Shown here piece by piece: positions 1 to 8,086 of a stretch of 64,000 nt of DNA. The number at the start of each line of letters is the position of its first letter. Positions within the stretch are counted from its first letter, which is position 1. The DNA lies in the NCBI RefSeq assembly GCF_003100395.1, contig NZ_CP029211.1, positions 302,222-366,221 on the forward strand, in the 5' to 3' direction. The translations under genes and the position numbers were made by a program. Under the pieces are notes generated by a model. The model did not search any database. It saw only the letters and a list, made by a program, of their open reading frames with translations, and was not told where the DNA came from. Source of the stretch: Aquabacterium olei (GTDB taxonomy: Bacteria > Pseudomonadota > Gammaproteobacteria > Burkholderiales > Burkholderiaceae_C).

Positions 1-81
1 GATGCCCTCGCGCAGCGCCAGGCGAATCCGCTCATAGAGCGGCTCGGCAGGGGCGGCGTGGGGTGGGCGTGGACTGTTCAT
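1..81 (-). CDS. GntR-family transcriptional regulator, N-terminal fragment (cut by window edge)
   Basis: Only the first 27 codons are inside the window, read leftwards from the ATG at 81. The peptide ends in LYERIRLALREGI, the usual opening of the winged-helix domain of GntR regulators, just after a short Pro/Ala-rich leader. The effector domain lies outside the window, so the subfamily cannot be told. It runs in the same direction as the permease at 251-994, with 169 bp between them, so it probably has its own promoter in 82-250. Confidence 0.55.
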   Translation of the reverse strand, partial: MNSPRPPHAAPAEPLYERIRLALREGI

Positions 82-159
82 TTCTCAACTCGTTATGACA
101 AGTCGAGAGGCAGTCTAGAAATCAACCAAGATCAACAAAACGAAGGAATTCGGTGGTGC

Positions 160-184
160 ATATGCGTTTGCGCGCACAGCATAT
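160..184. promoter_or_regulatory. Inverted repeat in the leader of the GntR gene
   Basis: ATATGC and GCATAT are separated by 13 bp in an AT-richer part of the intergenic region, about 80 bp before the start of the GntR gene. Spacing and position would suit a dimeric operator, for instance autoregulation. No promoter boxes are convincing. Confidence 0.25.
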
Positions 185-250
185 GAGCTCAGGCCGAAAG
201 CGCATGAGCACACAAAGCACAGGCCCTACAACCGCTTGAGGCCCACACAT

Positions 251-994
251 TTAGCCACCTCTCATCAGGTTCGCCACACCCAGCGCAATGAACACCGTGA
301 ACAGTGCCTTCTGAAACGCCGGGCCCGCGAGGCGCCCCCTCAGCATCTCACCCAGCTTCATGCCCGCGAAGGCGCCCCCCATTGCGCCGCCCAACACCCA
401 GGCTGTTTCATCCGACACCTCGCCGAATGGCGCCGAGGTCTGCAGCCGAAATGCCAACGCCAGCGTCGCCACCGTGAATGACAGGCCCAGTGCCTGAACG
501 GTGGCCTCCTTGTCCAGCCGCAGCGATTGCAGATAGGGCACCCACGGCAGCACGAACACAGCGGTCATCGACGTGATCAGGCCTGTGGCGGCCCCCGCCA
601 CTGCGCCCAGCCACCGGCCGCGCTGCGAGAGGTCGGGCAGGGTGGGGCGCCACAGGCCCCACAAGCCGTAGCCCACCAGCACACAGCCAAGCCAGCGCGA
701 TGCCGCGTCCGTCGGGCTGCTGCCACCCAGGCCGGGCGCGAAGGCCGTGACCATCGCGATCGCCAACCAGCCTGGCCACAGCCGGCTTGCGAGCGGGCGC
801 AGATGTGGCCCGCGGCATTGCGCCACGTTGGTCGACAGCGACGGGATCACCAGCAGCGCGGCGGCCTGTGCAGGGGGCATCCATAGCCCGAGCAGGCTCA
901 TCGCCACAGTCGGCAAGCCCATCCCGGTGATGCCTTTGACGCCACCGGCCAAGGCGAACACGGCCGCCACCCACAAGGTCTGCATGATGTCCAT
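251..994 (-). CDS. TauE/SafE (TSUP) family membrane permease
   Basis: The product has 247 residues and is almost entirely hydrophobic, with about eight predicted membrane segments, as in the TSUP family of sulfite/organosulfur or small-anion exporters. The N-terminal half carries the family-like glycine-rich stretch GGVKGITGMGLP (about residues 17-28), the first of the two pseudo-repeats. The ATG at 994 was chosen because it directly precedes the first membrane helix (MDIMQTLW); the open frame upstream to 1159 overlaps the divergent regulator and is not membrane-like. The divergent LysR gene 85 bp away is the likely regulator. The substrate cannot be read from sequence. Confidence 0.8.
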   Translation of the reverse strand: MDIMQTLWVAAVFALAGGVKGITGMGLPTVAMSLLGLWMPPAQAAALLVIPSLSTNVAQCRGPHLRPLASRLWPGWLAIAMVTAFAPGLGGSSPTDAASRWLGCVLVGYGLWGLWRPTLPDLSQRGRWLGAVAGAATGLITSMTAVFVLPWVPYLQSLRLDKEATVQALGLSFTVATLALAFRLQTSAPFGEVSDETAWVLGGAMGGAFAGMKLGEMLRGRLAGPAFQKALFTVFIALGVANLMRGG

Positions 995-1049
995 GGCGGG
1001 TATGGTGTACCGGATCGGTGCCCGCCACCATTCCATTAAGCTGCCCCTA

Positions 1050-1070
1050 TCCTTCGGTGATTCCGAAGGA
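1050..1070. promoter_or_regulatory. LysR-type dyad that contains the ribosome binding site of the LysR gene
   Basis: TCCTTCGG and CCGAAGGA form a perfect 8-bp inverted repeat around a 5-bp loop. The inner part fits a T-N11-A LysR box (TCGG-N5-CCGA). The right arm includes AAGGA, the only good Shine-Dalgarno sequence for the regulator, 8 nt before the ATG at 1079. The element could act as an autoregulatory operator and, in RNA, as a hairpin hiding the ribosome binding site. Confidence 0.45.
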
Positions 1071-1078
1071 TGAACGCC

Positions 1079-2026
1079 ATGGCCACCACTCCTCGCCGCA
1101 CCGTTGACTACCGCATCGACCCTTTCGACCTGCACCTTTTCTCTGCGGTGATCGCCCACGGCTCCATCACGGCGGCTGCAGAGGCGGTGAACCTGTCTCT
1201 GGCGGCAGCGAGCGCCCGCCTGAAGGCCCTAGAAGACGCCACAGGCGCGCGCCTGCTCAACCGCTCCAAGGCCGGGGCGGTTCCCACCGATGCAGGAAGG
1301 GCCCTGGCGCGACACGCGAACCGCGTACTGACGGAGCTGGAGTCTCTGCATGTGGAGATGGCCAGCTTTGGCCGCGGCTTGCGGGGCACCGTCCGGCTGT
1401 TGTGCAACACTGCGGCCATGTCCGAGGCGCTGCCTCGATCGGTGGCGCGCTTTCTGTACCATCACCCCGAGATCGACCTCGATGTGCGTGAGACAGCGAG
1501 TGATGCTGCGCTGGATGCCCTGCGGCGCGGTTTCGCCGACATCGCTGTCGTGGCAGACCACGTGGACACAACCGACTTCATCGCGCACCCCTGGCTGGAC
1601 GATCGCCTGGTGGCATTGCTGCCCCGAAGCTGGCCAATGGGCAGGCGACGCACCATCGCGTTTGGCGAGCTGCTGGAGCATGCCCTGGTCGGCCTCCCCT
1701 GCGACAGCGGCCTCAGCCGCTTCCTGGCCGCGCAGGCCAGCCGCAGCGGTCGCATACCCCGCCACCGCGTTCGGCTCTCCGGGTTCGATGGCATGGTGCA
1801 ACTGGTGGCTGCAGGCGTCGGGGCTGCCGTGATGCCGGAAAGCGCGGCATTGCGTTTTCGAGCTGACGGCACGCGGATGCTCACCTTGACCGATCGCTGG
1901 GCGAGCCGCAAGCTGCTGGTCTGCATGACATCGCAAGGCGCTGATCTGGCGGCGGTCAGGGCGTTGGCAGATTCGCTGCTTTCATTGAAGCCACCGCTGT
2001 TGGCGCTCGCCAAGGTCCGCGGGTAG
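1079..2026 (+). CDS. LysR-family transcriptional regulator
   Basis: The 315-residue length is normal for the family. The N-terminal winged helix-turn-helix spans about residues 12-70 (DLHLFSAVIAHGSITAAAEA, then SAARLKALE-type recognition helix region and LLNRSKAG wing), followed by the two-lobe substrate-binding domain (GTVRLLCN onwards). I prefer the ATG at 1079 over 1070 because AAGGA lies 8 nt upstream of it, whereas it abuts the 1070 codon. The gene is divergent from the TauE/SafE permease and separated by a short region holding a LysR-type dyad, which suggests it controls that permease and itself. The effector is unknown. Confidence 0.88.
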   Translation: MATTPRRTVDYRIDPFDLHLFSAVIAHGSITAAAEAVNLSLAAASARLKALEDATGARLLNRSKAGAVPTDAGRALARHANRVLTELESLHVEMASFGRGLRGTVRLLCNTAAMSEALPRSVARFLYHHPEIDLDVRETASDAALDALRRGFADIAVVADHVDTTDFIAHPWLDDRLVALLPRSWPMGRRRTIAFGELLEHALVGLPCDSGLSRFLAAQASRSGRIPRHRVRLSGFDGMVQLVAAGVGAAVMPESAALRFRADGTRMLTLTDRWASRKLLVCMTSQGADLAAVRALADSLLSLKPPLLALAKVRG

Positions 2027-2053
2027 GGCAACCAAGGGGGCGGGCGAAAGGCA

Positions 2054-2593
2054 TCATGCAGACGACGGATGTTCAAAGACCATGCAGGTGGTCGTCGCGT
2101 GCGCGTAGAGCTTGCCATCCGGGCCGACAATGCGTCCTTCGGCCGTGGCCACCTGCCGCCCCGCGTGGATGACTTTGCCTTCGGCGCGCACCAGCGGCAC
2201 CTTGTCGGTCAACGCGCGGATCATGTTGATCTTGAGCTCCAGCGTCGTGTAGCCGTGGCCGGCCGGCAGCGTCGTGTGCACGGCGCAGCCGACGGCAGAG
2301 TCCAGCAGCGTGGCGAACCACCCTCCGTGAACGGTGCCGAGCGGGTTGTAATGCCGCCGCTGCGGGCGCCCCTGGAACACGGCCAGCCCTGGCGCCATGT
2401 GGATCGGTATGAAGTCCAGCGTCTCGCCCATGGGCGGTGGCGGCAGCTCGCCTGCGAAAATGGCTTGCAAAGTCTCCATGCCCGACAGTCCCGCGATCCT
2501 CAATGAAGGCCGCGGTGCGTCTGCCGGCCGCAGGCGAGCACGAACGGCGTGCTCCTCTCTTCGCCATTGTTCGAGAACGTCGATGTCATCCAT
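2054..2593 (-). CDS. PaaI-type hotdog-fold thioesterase
   Basis: A 179-residue protein with one hotdog domain in its C-terminal two thirds. The segment NPLGTVHGGWFATLLDSAVG (about residues 84-103) is the family signature: the HGG motif and a following Asp/Glu-type helix position that shape the acyl-CoA thioester site. AAGGAAACAGC stands directly before the ATG at 2593, which decides the start. It follows the MFS exporter by 47 bp on the same strand, so the two are probably one transcript under the TetR regulator at 4082-4669. It probably hydrolyses an acyl- or aryl-CoA; the actual substrate is not visible. Confidence 0.8.
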   Translation of the reverse strand: MDDIDVLEQWRREEHAVRARLRPADAPRPSLRIAGLSGMETLQAIFAGELPPPPMGETLDFIPIHMAPGLAVFQGRPQRRHYNPLGTVHGGWFATLLDSAVGCAVHTTLPAGHGYTTLELKINMIRALTDKVPLVRAEGKVIHAGRQVATAEGRIVGPDGKLYAHATTTCMVFEHPSSA

Positions 2594-2640
2594 TGCTGTT
2601 TCCTTCGGGGGTTTGGGGGGGAGTGGGTGATGTGCGCCGC

Positions 2641-4035
2641 TCAGAGTGGCCGGGTGCTCACGGGCCAGCACAGCAGTGCGGTGATCAGCGCGAGCGCTGC
2701 GTGCAGTCCGTAGAGTGCTTTGAAATCGGCGTGGACCAGGCCCGAGTGGCCCAGAAGTCCGACCGTGACTGCCACACCCAGCACGCCACCGATCTGCCGG
2801 GTGGCCTGGTTGACGGCCGCACCGACCGCGTAATGCGCCGCCGGCAAGTGACTCACGGCCGCGCCTGACAGCGATGGCAGCACCAGGCCCACCGAGATGC
2901 CGCTCATCAGCAGGCCGGGTAGCCAGGCGTGCAGGTAGTCGGGCTGCGTGCAGGGCACCCAGAGGAACCACAGGCTGCTGCATGCATACAGCAGCGAGCC
3001 ACCGACCAGGAACGGGCGGTGACCCAGGCGTGCGGCAAGCCGCCCGGTGACAATGGCCGTCGGCATCACCAGCAGCGGACCCGGCGTCACCGCGAGCCCG
3101 GCCTGCGGCAGCGTGTAGTGCCACACGCCAGTCATGAAGAAGAAAAAGCCGAGGAACATCATCGAGAACGCGGTGCCAAAGGTCAGGGTCGCTGCATTGG
3201 CAAAGCGGTAGGTGCGATGGCTGAACAGGGCCAGGTCGACCAGCGGCGTGGGGTGCACGCGCGCCCACTGCACGAACGCGATACCCGCCAGGATGCCGCC
3301 ACCGGCCACCGCTGCGAGCTGACCCGTGCGCCATGTGGTCGATCCGCTCTCGACGATGGCAAGGGCCACGGCGCCCACCGCGGCCATCAGCAAGAAGAGC
3401 CCGACGAGGTCGATGCGGCGGCGTTGCGTCGGCTTGACGGCCTCTTCGACACGCGAGGCACTGCGCCAGAGCGCCCACAGGCCCACCGGGAGGTTGATGT
3501 AGAAGGCCCAAGGCCAGCCAGCATGGGCGGTGACCCAACTGCCCAGGCTGGGGCCCACCGCGGCAGCGAGGCCGCCGACGGCGCCCCAAAGGCTCACGAC
3601 GACGGCCCGGCGCTCGGCCGGGAAGGCCGCCAGCACGATGGACATCGAGGCTGGCGTCAGCAACGCCGCCCCGATCGCCTGCAACACGCGCGCCGCGATC
3701 AGCCAGTTCACTGTGGGAGACAGACCGCAAGCGGCCGATGCCACCACAAACACCGCCACGCCGAGTCTGAACACACGCTTGCGTCCGTGGGCGTCGGCCA
3801 GCCCGCCGGCTGGAATCAGCATGGCTGCGTAGACGACGGTGTAGGCGTTCAGCACCCACGACAGCTTGGCGACGGAGGTGTCGTCGAAGCTGAGGCGCAG
3901 GGCATCGAATGCCGCGAACAGCATCGTCGAGTCCAGCGACACGAGGAAGACCGCGCTGCAGGCGATCCAGAACGCGGGCCAGGGCGACGCCTGGGGCGCC
4001 GAGGTGGCAGGCAAAGGATTTATGATGATCGTCAT
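2641..4035 (-). CDS. MFS drug-type exporter (DHA2/EmrB-like)
   Basis: The 464-residue protein carries MFS motif A after the second helix (GGLADAHGRKR, about residues 77-87) and an antiporter-type motif C region (GAVGGLAAAVGPSLGSW). Length and helix pattern fit the DHA2 drug:H+ antiporters. The start codon at 4035 lies inside a palindrome that matches the one at the promoter of the upstream TetR gene, and no Shine-Dalgarno sequence precedes it. The context (TetR regulator, exporter, thioesterase) suggests inducible export or detoxification. The transported compound is unknown. Confidence 0.85.
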   Translation of the reverse strand: MTIIINPLPATSAPQASPWPAFWIACSAVFLVSLDSTMLFAAFDALRLSFDDTSVAKLSWVLNAYTVVYAAMLIPAGGLADAHGRKRVFRLGVAVFVVASAACGLSPTVNWLIAARVLQAIGAALLTPASMSIVLAAFPAERRAVVVSLWGAVGGLAAAVGPSLGSWVTAHAGWPWAFYINLPVGLWALWRSASRVEEAVKPTQRRRIDLVGLFLLMAAVGAVALAIVESGSTTWRTGQLAAVAGGGILAGIAFVQWARVHPTPLVDLALFSHRTYRFANAATLTFGTAFSMMFLGFFFFMTGVWHYTLPQAGLAVTPGPLLVMPTAIVTGRLAARLGHRPFLVGGSLLYACSSLWFLWVPCTQPDYLHAWLPGLLMSGISVGLVLPSLSGAAVSHLPAAHYAVGAAVNQATRQIGGVLGVAVTVGLLGHSGLVHADFKALYGLHAALALITALLCWPVSTRPL

Positions 4036-4037
4036 AT
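4020..4037. promoter_or_regulatory. TetR operator copy overlapping the MFS start codon
   Basis: This 18-bp site agrees at 15 of 18 positions with the palindrome at 4680-4697 in front of the TetR gene; the shared part is GATCGTCATAT. It covers the ATG of the exporter at 4035. Two copies, one before each gene, suggest the regulator represses both. Confidence 0.55.
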
Positions 4038-4081
4038 TTTCGGGCGCGTTGAAGACCGGCGGCAGACCCCGGCTGTGAAAG

Positions 4082-4669
4082 TCAGTGGTCCAGCGAGGGC
4101 TGGTGTTTGTGGATCAACGCTTCACGGGTCTGCGCAAGCAAGGCGCGACCGGCGGCGCCGCCCAATGTGCGGGCAAGTTGCAGGGCGCCGACCATGGTGG
4201 CGGTCACCACTTCGCCCTGGTCGGGATCGGTGCCCGCCGGCAGCGCTGCACGCACAAACTCGACCAGTGAGGCGACACGGCGACGGGCCTCATCTCTCAC
4301 CGCATCGTCCTGGCGCGTCATTTCCGAAGCCAGCGCCGCAACGACACAACCTTGCTCGGGCCGCTCCATGTGCATGTCATGGAGATAAGCCTGAACGAGG
4401 GCGGCGAAACGGGAATGGCCTTTGGCCACGCGACGCTCAACCGCCTGCGACAGCGTGATCTGGCTGTCACGGCCGGCCTGTTGCATGGCCTCGACGAGAA
4501 GGGCGTCCCGAGAGGCGAAGTGCGCGTAGAAGCCGCCGTGCGTGAGGCCGGCTTCTTTCATGATGTCGGCCACCCCCACGCCACGGTAGCCAGCGCGGCG
4601 AATGGCGCGCGCCGCGACGTCGACGATGCGCTCGTGGCTCTGCTCTTTGCGGGACGGATGCGTCTTCAT
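4082..4669 (-). CDS. TetR/AcrR-family repressor
   Basis: A 195-residue protein with a TetR N-terminal helix-turn-helix (about residues 12-58): RIVDVAARAIRRAGYRGVGV, then ADIMKEAGLTHGGFYAHFAS, the GGFYxHF recognition-helix pattern. The C-terminal ligand domain is of the AcrR/NemR-like class. I prefer the ATG at 4669 (MKTHPSRKEQ); ATGs at 4678 and 4681 are also in frame. A strong promoter (4680-4708) ends so close that the message starting here would be nearly leaderless. It probably regulates itself and the downstream MFS exporter and thioesterase. Confidence 0.85.
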   Translation of the reverse strand: MKTHPSRKEQSHERIVDVAARAIRRAGYRGVGVADIMKEAGLTHGGFYAHFASRDALLVEAMQQAGRDSQITLSQAVERRVAKGHSRFAALVQAYLHDMHMERPEQGCVVAALASEMTRQDDAVRDEARRRVASLVEFVRAALPAGTDPDQGEVVTATMVGALQLARTLGGAAGRALLAQTREALIHKHQPSLDH

Positions 4670-4679
4670 GATGGCCATC

Positions 4680-4708
4680 ATATTACGATCGTCATATTTC
4701 CGAGTCAA
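4680..4708 (-). promoter_or_regulatory. Promoter with embedded TetR operator
   Basis: On the minus strand TTGACT (4708-4703) is followed after exactly 17 bp by TAATAT (4685-4680). The spacer and -10 box are covered by an 18-bp near-perfect palindrome (4680-4697) with core ACGATCGT. Repressor binding there would directly block polymerase. A second copy lies at 4020-4037. Confidence 0.65.
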
Positions 4709-4739
4709 ATCCCAGGCTTCGTCAAATCAGGTCGGCGCC

Positions 4740-5363
4740 TCAGGTACTGGCGCTCCGCGATAGCCCGAGCTCGACCATCACGATCGCGTGTTCGATGGCT
4801 TGCTCCACGACCGCGCGCTTCAGGTTCAGCTTGTGGATGCAGTTGCCATTCAACACGCCAGCCATGCCGTGTACCGTCGACCAGATATAGAGGGCATCCA
4901 GATCCACGCGGTCGTTCGAGGCGGCCGCTTCACCATGCAGGCGTCGCAATACTTTGCGCAGGATGTCGAAAGTGTGGGCGGCGTCCCTGAGGAGGTCCGG
5001 ATGCTCTGCTGATTGGGGCCACTGTGTATCGAACATCAGGCGGTATTCCAGGGGATGGTCCCGCGCATAGCTGAGGTACTGGCGTCCTAGCGCGGCCAGA
5101 TCCTCCTGGGGTGTGTCGAAGTGCCCGCGTGCATCGAGGTGCGCTGCAAATCGCTGAAAGCAGCGCCGCATCACCTCGGCCAGGAGGTGATCCCGGCTGG
5201 GGTAGTGCTTGTACGGTGCCTGATGCGACACACCGAGCCTGCGCGCCACGTCGCGCAGGCTCAGGTTCTCGATGCCTTTTTCTGCGATGACTTCCTGCGC
5301 AGCGATGACGCATGCCTCGCGCAGTTCGAGGGGCGCTGCGGGTGAGGGGGGCTTCTTGGGCAT
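4740..5363 (-). CDS. TetR-family repressor of the adjacent RND efflux operon
   Basis: 207 residues. The HTH spans about residues 18-62: ACVIAAQEVIAEKGIENLSL, then DVARRLGVSHQAPYKHYPSR, with the typical recognition-helix end APYKHYPSRDHLL. The C-terminal part (LYIWSTVHGMAGVLN) matches the TetR_C_33-like domain common in proteobacterial efflux regulators. The ATG at 5363 (MPKKPPSP) is preferred because the upstream extension runs through the divergent promoter. It is divergent from the efflux operon, with a double inverted operator between them, so autoregulation and repression of the pump are likely. Confidence 0.85.
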   Translation of the reverse strand: MPKKPPSPAAPLELREACVIAAQEVIAEKGIENLSLRDVARRLGVSHQAPYKHYPSRDHLLAEVMRRCFQRFAAHLDARGHFDTPQEDLAALGRQYLSYARDHPLEYRLMFDTQWPQSAEHPDLLRDAAHTFDILRKVLRRLHGEAAASNDRVDLDALYIWSTVHGMAGVLNGNCIHKLNLKRAVVEQAIEHAIVMVELGLSRSAST

Positions 5364-5417
5364 GCGGGTGAGTCTAGCGCTGCCATGGGGCGACGGATCA
5401 GGCAGTAGAACACCCGA

Positions 5418-5466
5418 GGTTGACACTGTCTACTCCATGCCCGCACAATGGTAGACACTGTCAACC
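5418..5466. promoter_or_regulatory. Paired TetR operators and promoter between regulator and RND operon
   Basis: Two 16-bp arms (5418-5433 and 5451-5466) are inverted copies with one mismatch. Each arm is itself centred on the palindrome GACACTGTC, with centres at 5426 and 5458, 32 bp apart (about three helical turns). Each arm contains a TTGACA -35 box, facing right in the left arm and left in the right arm. For the rightward promoter CACAAT (5444-5449) is a possible -10 with an 18-bp spacer. Confidence 0.65.
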
Positions 5467-5480
5467 ACGGGCCGACTCAC

Positions 5481-6977
5481 ATGTCCACCTCGACCTTGCG
5501 ATATCGGCGATGGCCGCCCGCGTTTGCCTTGTGCCTGGCCGCCTTGCTTTCGGCCTGTGCGGCCCCTGCGCCCGAGCCGCCTGATGTGTCGGCCACGGTC
5601 GATGCTGGCTTCCGCCATGCGCCCGATCTCGTCGCGTCGGTCGACACGACCTGGTGGCGCGGCTTTGGCGACGAAGCGCTCATCGCCTTGGTCGAGCGCG
5701 CCCAGGCGGTCAACCACGACGTCCGCATCGCGCAGCAGCGCGTGCGCCAGGCCCGGGCAGGGCAGACGGCGGCGGCATCCCGACTCGGGCCGACCGTGTC
5801 GCTCACGGGGTCTGCATCGGATGAGCGTAGCGGCTTGCCGGACCGGGTCAAGCAGGGCAAGCCGGACACACGGGCCTACAGAGGGGCGCTGGAGTTGGGC
5901 TGGGAGCTCGATCTGTTCGGCGCAGTACGCGCGGGTGCCGACGCCGCCGAACTGGACGCGCTGAGCGCGGACGACGCAGTTGACGTTGCACGATGGATGG
6001 TGAGCAGCGAGGTGGCGCGGCAGTACATCGTGTGGCAAGGCGCGCGACTGAGACTGGCCAAGCTCGAGGCTTTGTTGAAGGCGCAGGTCGACACGGAGCG
6101 TTTGACTCGGAGCCGGGAAGCGGCCGGTCTGGCCAGCCGGTTTGACGTGGCCCGCGCGGCAGGCGAGGTGCAATCGCTCGCCGCGCAACTGCCGCCTCTG
6201 CGCACCTTTGCTGCCGTGACGGAGACCCACCTCGCGGTGTTGGTGGGGGCCAATCCGAACCAGCCCCTGCGCGAGTTGGAAGAGTCCGCTCCGCCCGCGT
6301 TGCCCAAGCCACCCAGTCTGTCGGCTGGGCAGCCGGTGGACCTCTTGATGCGCCGCCCGGATCTGCGTGTGGCGCAACAGCAGCTCTTGGCCGAGGCCGC
6401 GCGCCTGCGCGTGGCACACGCGGATCGGTGGCCCAAGTTCTTCCTGGCCGCGGTGCTCGGGCGCCAGGACCTACGCCTCAATGCGCTGGACCTGACACCT
6501 GTTGGCTACAGCAGCGCCGCGCTGGCTTTCACGATGCCGCTGTTCGACGCCGGCCGCTTGCGCGCCGCGGTCGAGCGCCAGTCGGCTCAGGAGCGCATGG
6601 CCACCCTGCAGTTCGAGAAGGCCGTGCTCGGCGCCATCAAGGACGTGGACGACAGCCTCGTGGCCTTGTCGCAGGACCGCGATCGCCTGACCGCGCTGGC
6701 AGCCAGTGTCGAGCAAAGGCGGACGGGCCTGCGCCACGCCGAATCGCTTCACCGAGAAGGTCAGATCGACCTGCTGCAACTGCTGGACGCGCAGCGTGCC
6801 GTGCTGGCCTCCGAGCTGTCTGCCCTCGACGGCCAGACGCAGCTGGCGCTCAGCACCGTTCAGCTGGCCACGGCCGTGGGCGGCGGATGGCCATCCACCC
6901 AGGGCGCGGGCCCTGCTTCCCCAGTTGCCTCCCGCACCACGCCCCTTCCCAGCCCCGAGTCTGAAAGCCAGCCATGA
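5481..6977 (+). CDS. RND efflux outer-membrane channel, NodT/OprM-type lipoprotein
   Basis: 498 residues. The signal peptide ends in a lipobox (LLSAC), so the mature protein is probably lipidated at that Cys. Two outer-membrane efflux (TolC-like) repeats follow, with conserved segments such as WWRGFGDEALIALVERA near the N-terminus, LGWELDLFG in the first repeat, and DLRVAQQQLLAEAARLRVA in the second. The ATG at 5481 (MSTSTLRYRR) was chosen because the signal peptide follows it directly; the open frame extends upstream only into the operator. The stop overlaps the start of the adaptor gene (ATGA), so the three pump genes form one operon. Confidence 0.88.
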   Translation: MSTSTLRYRRWPPAFALCLAALLSACAAPAPEPPDVSATVDAGFRHAPDLVASVDTTWWRGFGDEALIALVERAQAVNHDVRIAQQRVRQARAGQTAAASRLGPTVSLTGSASDERSGLPDRVKQGKPDTRAYRGALELGWELDLFGAVRAGADAAELDALSADDAVDVARWMVSSEVARQYIVWQGARLRLAKLEALLKAQVDTERLTRSREAAGLASRFDVARAAGEVQSLAAQLPPLRTFAAVTETHLAVLVGANPNQPLRELEESAPPALPKPPSLSAGQPVDLLMRRPDLRVAQQQLLAEAARLRVAHADRWPKFFLAAVLGRQDLRLNALDLTPVGYSSAALAFTMPLFDAGRLRAAVERQSAQERMATLQFEKAVLGAIKDVDDSLVALSQDRDRLTALAASVEQRRTGLRHAESLHREGQIDLLQLLDAQRAVLASELSALDGQTQLALSTVQLATAVGGGWPSTQGAGPASPVASRTTPLPSPESESQP

Positions 6978-8086
6978 CCCACTTCTTTGAATTCCGCCTG
7001 AACAACGCGCGGCCCTCGCTGGCCTGGACGGGGCTGGCCCTCAGCGGCCTGGTGACGTTGTCGGCCTGCTCGCGCCCTGCAGAACAGGCGGCGCCGATCC
7101 CGGCTGTCTACGTTTCGACCGTCCACAACGACCAGGGTGAGGACGTGCGCGTCCTGAGGGGCGCCATACGCCCGCGCATCGAAAGCAACCTGGCATTCCG
7201 GGCTGGAGGCAAGGTCACGACCCGGCTGGTGGACATCGGTCAGACCGTGCGCGCCGGCCAGCCGCTGGCCCGCATCGATGCGGCCGACTACCAGTTGGCC
7301 GCCGATGCCGCAGCCGAACAACTGCGGGCGGCCCAGGTGGATGCCACACAGGCCGCCAGCGATGCAGCGCGCTTCAAGCGGCTGATGCTAGACGGGTCTG
7401 TCGGCGCAGCGGACCAGGAGCGTCAGCAGGCCCGATCGGATGCCGCCAGCGCGCGCCTGGTGCAGGCGGAACGCCAACTGGACGTGCTGCGCAATCGGGT
7501 GGGCTACGCCGTGCTGTCAGCGCCCTTCGATGGCGTGGTGACCGGCTTGCAGTTGGAAGTGGGGCAAATGGTCTCGGAAGGCCAGCCCGTGATCGTACTG
7601 GCCAAGCCCGGCGAGCTGGAAGTGGAAGTGGAGGTGCCCGAGGCCCTTGCCGCCGATGTGCGCAATCGCATCGGGCGAGCACGCGTCGCAGGCGTGCCGG
7701 ACGAAGTCAGGCTGAACCTGCGCGAGCTGTCGCCCAGTGCTTCGGCGCAGGCTCGGACCTTCCGGGCGCGCTACGCCATCGTGTCGCCGCCAGCGGGCCT
7801 GCGCATGGGCGTGACCGCCGATGTGCAACTGGCCCGAAAGGGCGGCACCGCCTCGGCGGAACTGCCGGCTGGCGCGCTGCTCAGCACCCAGAAGGCCCCG
7901 TCGGTCTGGCTGGTCAACGACCGGGCCGGCACCTTGACACGCCAGGCCGTGACGCTGGTATCGCAATCGACCGACCGGGTCCGTGTGGCCGGCTTGCCGG
8001 ATGGCGCCATGGTGGTCTCGGCCGGCGCGCAAAAGCTGGACGCCGGCATGAAGGTGCAGGCCGTCAAGCGCCCAGGGAGCCTGTGA
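6974..8086 (+). CDS. RND efflux periplasmic adaptor (membrane fusion protein)
   Basis: 370 residues. A lipobox (LSAC near residue 32) ends the signal peptide. The biotinyl-lipoyl-like hairpin region lies at about 70-200 (FRAGGKVTTRLVDIGQTVRAGQPL and, after the coiled coil, LSAPFDGVVTGLQLEVGQMV), followed by beta-barrel and membrane-proximal domains. This is the HlyD/AcrA fold that links the inner-membrane pump to the outer-membrane channel. It overlaps the upstream gene by 4 bp and the pump gene by 1-4 bp, so the subunits are translationally coupled. Confidence 0.88.
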   Translation: MTHFFEFRLNNARPSLAWTGLALSGLVTLSACSRPAEQAAPIPAVYVSTVHNDQGEDVRVLRGAIRPRIESNLAFRAGGKVTTRLVDIGQTVRAGQPLARIDAADYQLAADAAAEQLRAAQVDATQAASDAARFKRLMLDGSVGAADQERQQARSDAASARLVQAERQLDVLRNRVGYAVLSAPFDGVVTGLQLEVGQMVSEGQPVIVLAKPGELEVEVEVPEALAADVRNRIGRARVAGVPDEVRLNLRELSPSASAQARTFRARYAIVSPPAGLRMGVTADVQLARKGGTASAELPAGALLSTQKAPSVWLVNDRAGTLTRQAVTLVSQSTDRVRVAGLPDGAMVVSAGAQKLDAGMKVQAVKRPGSL

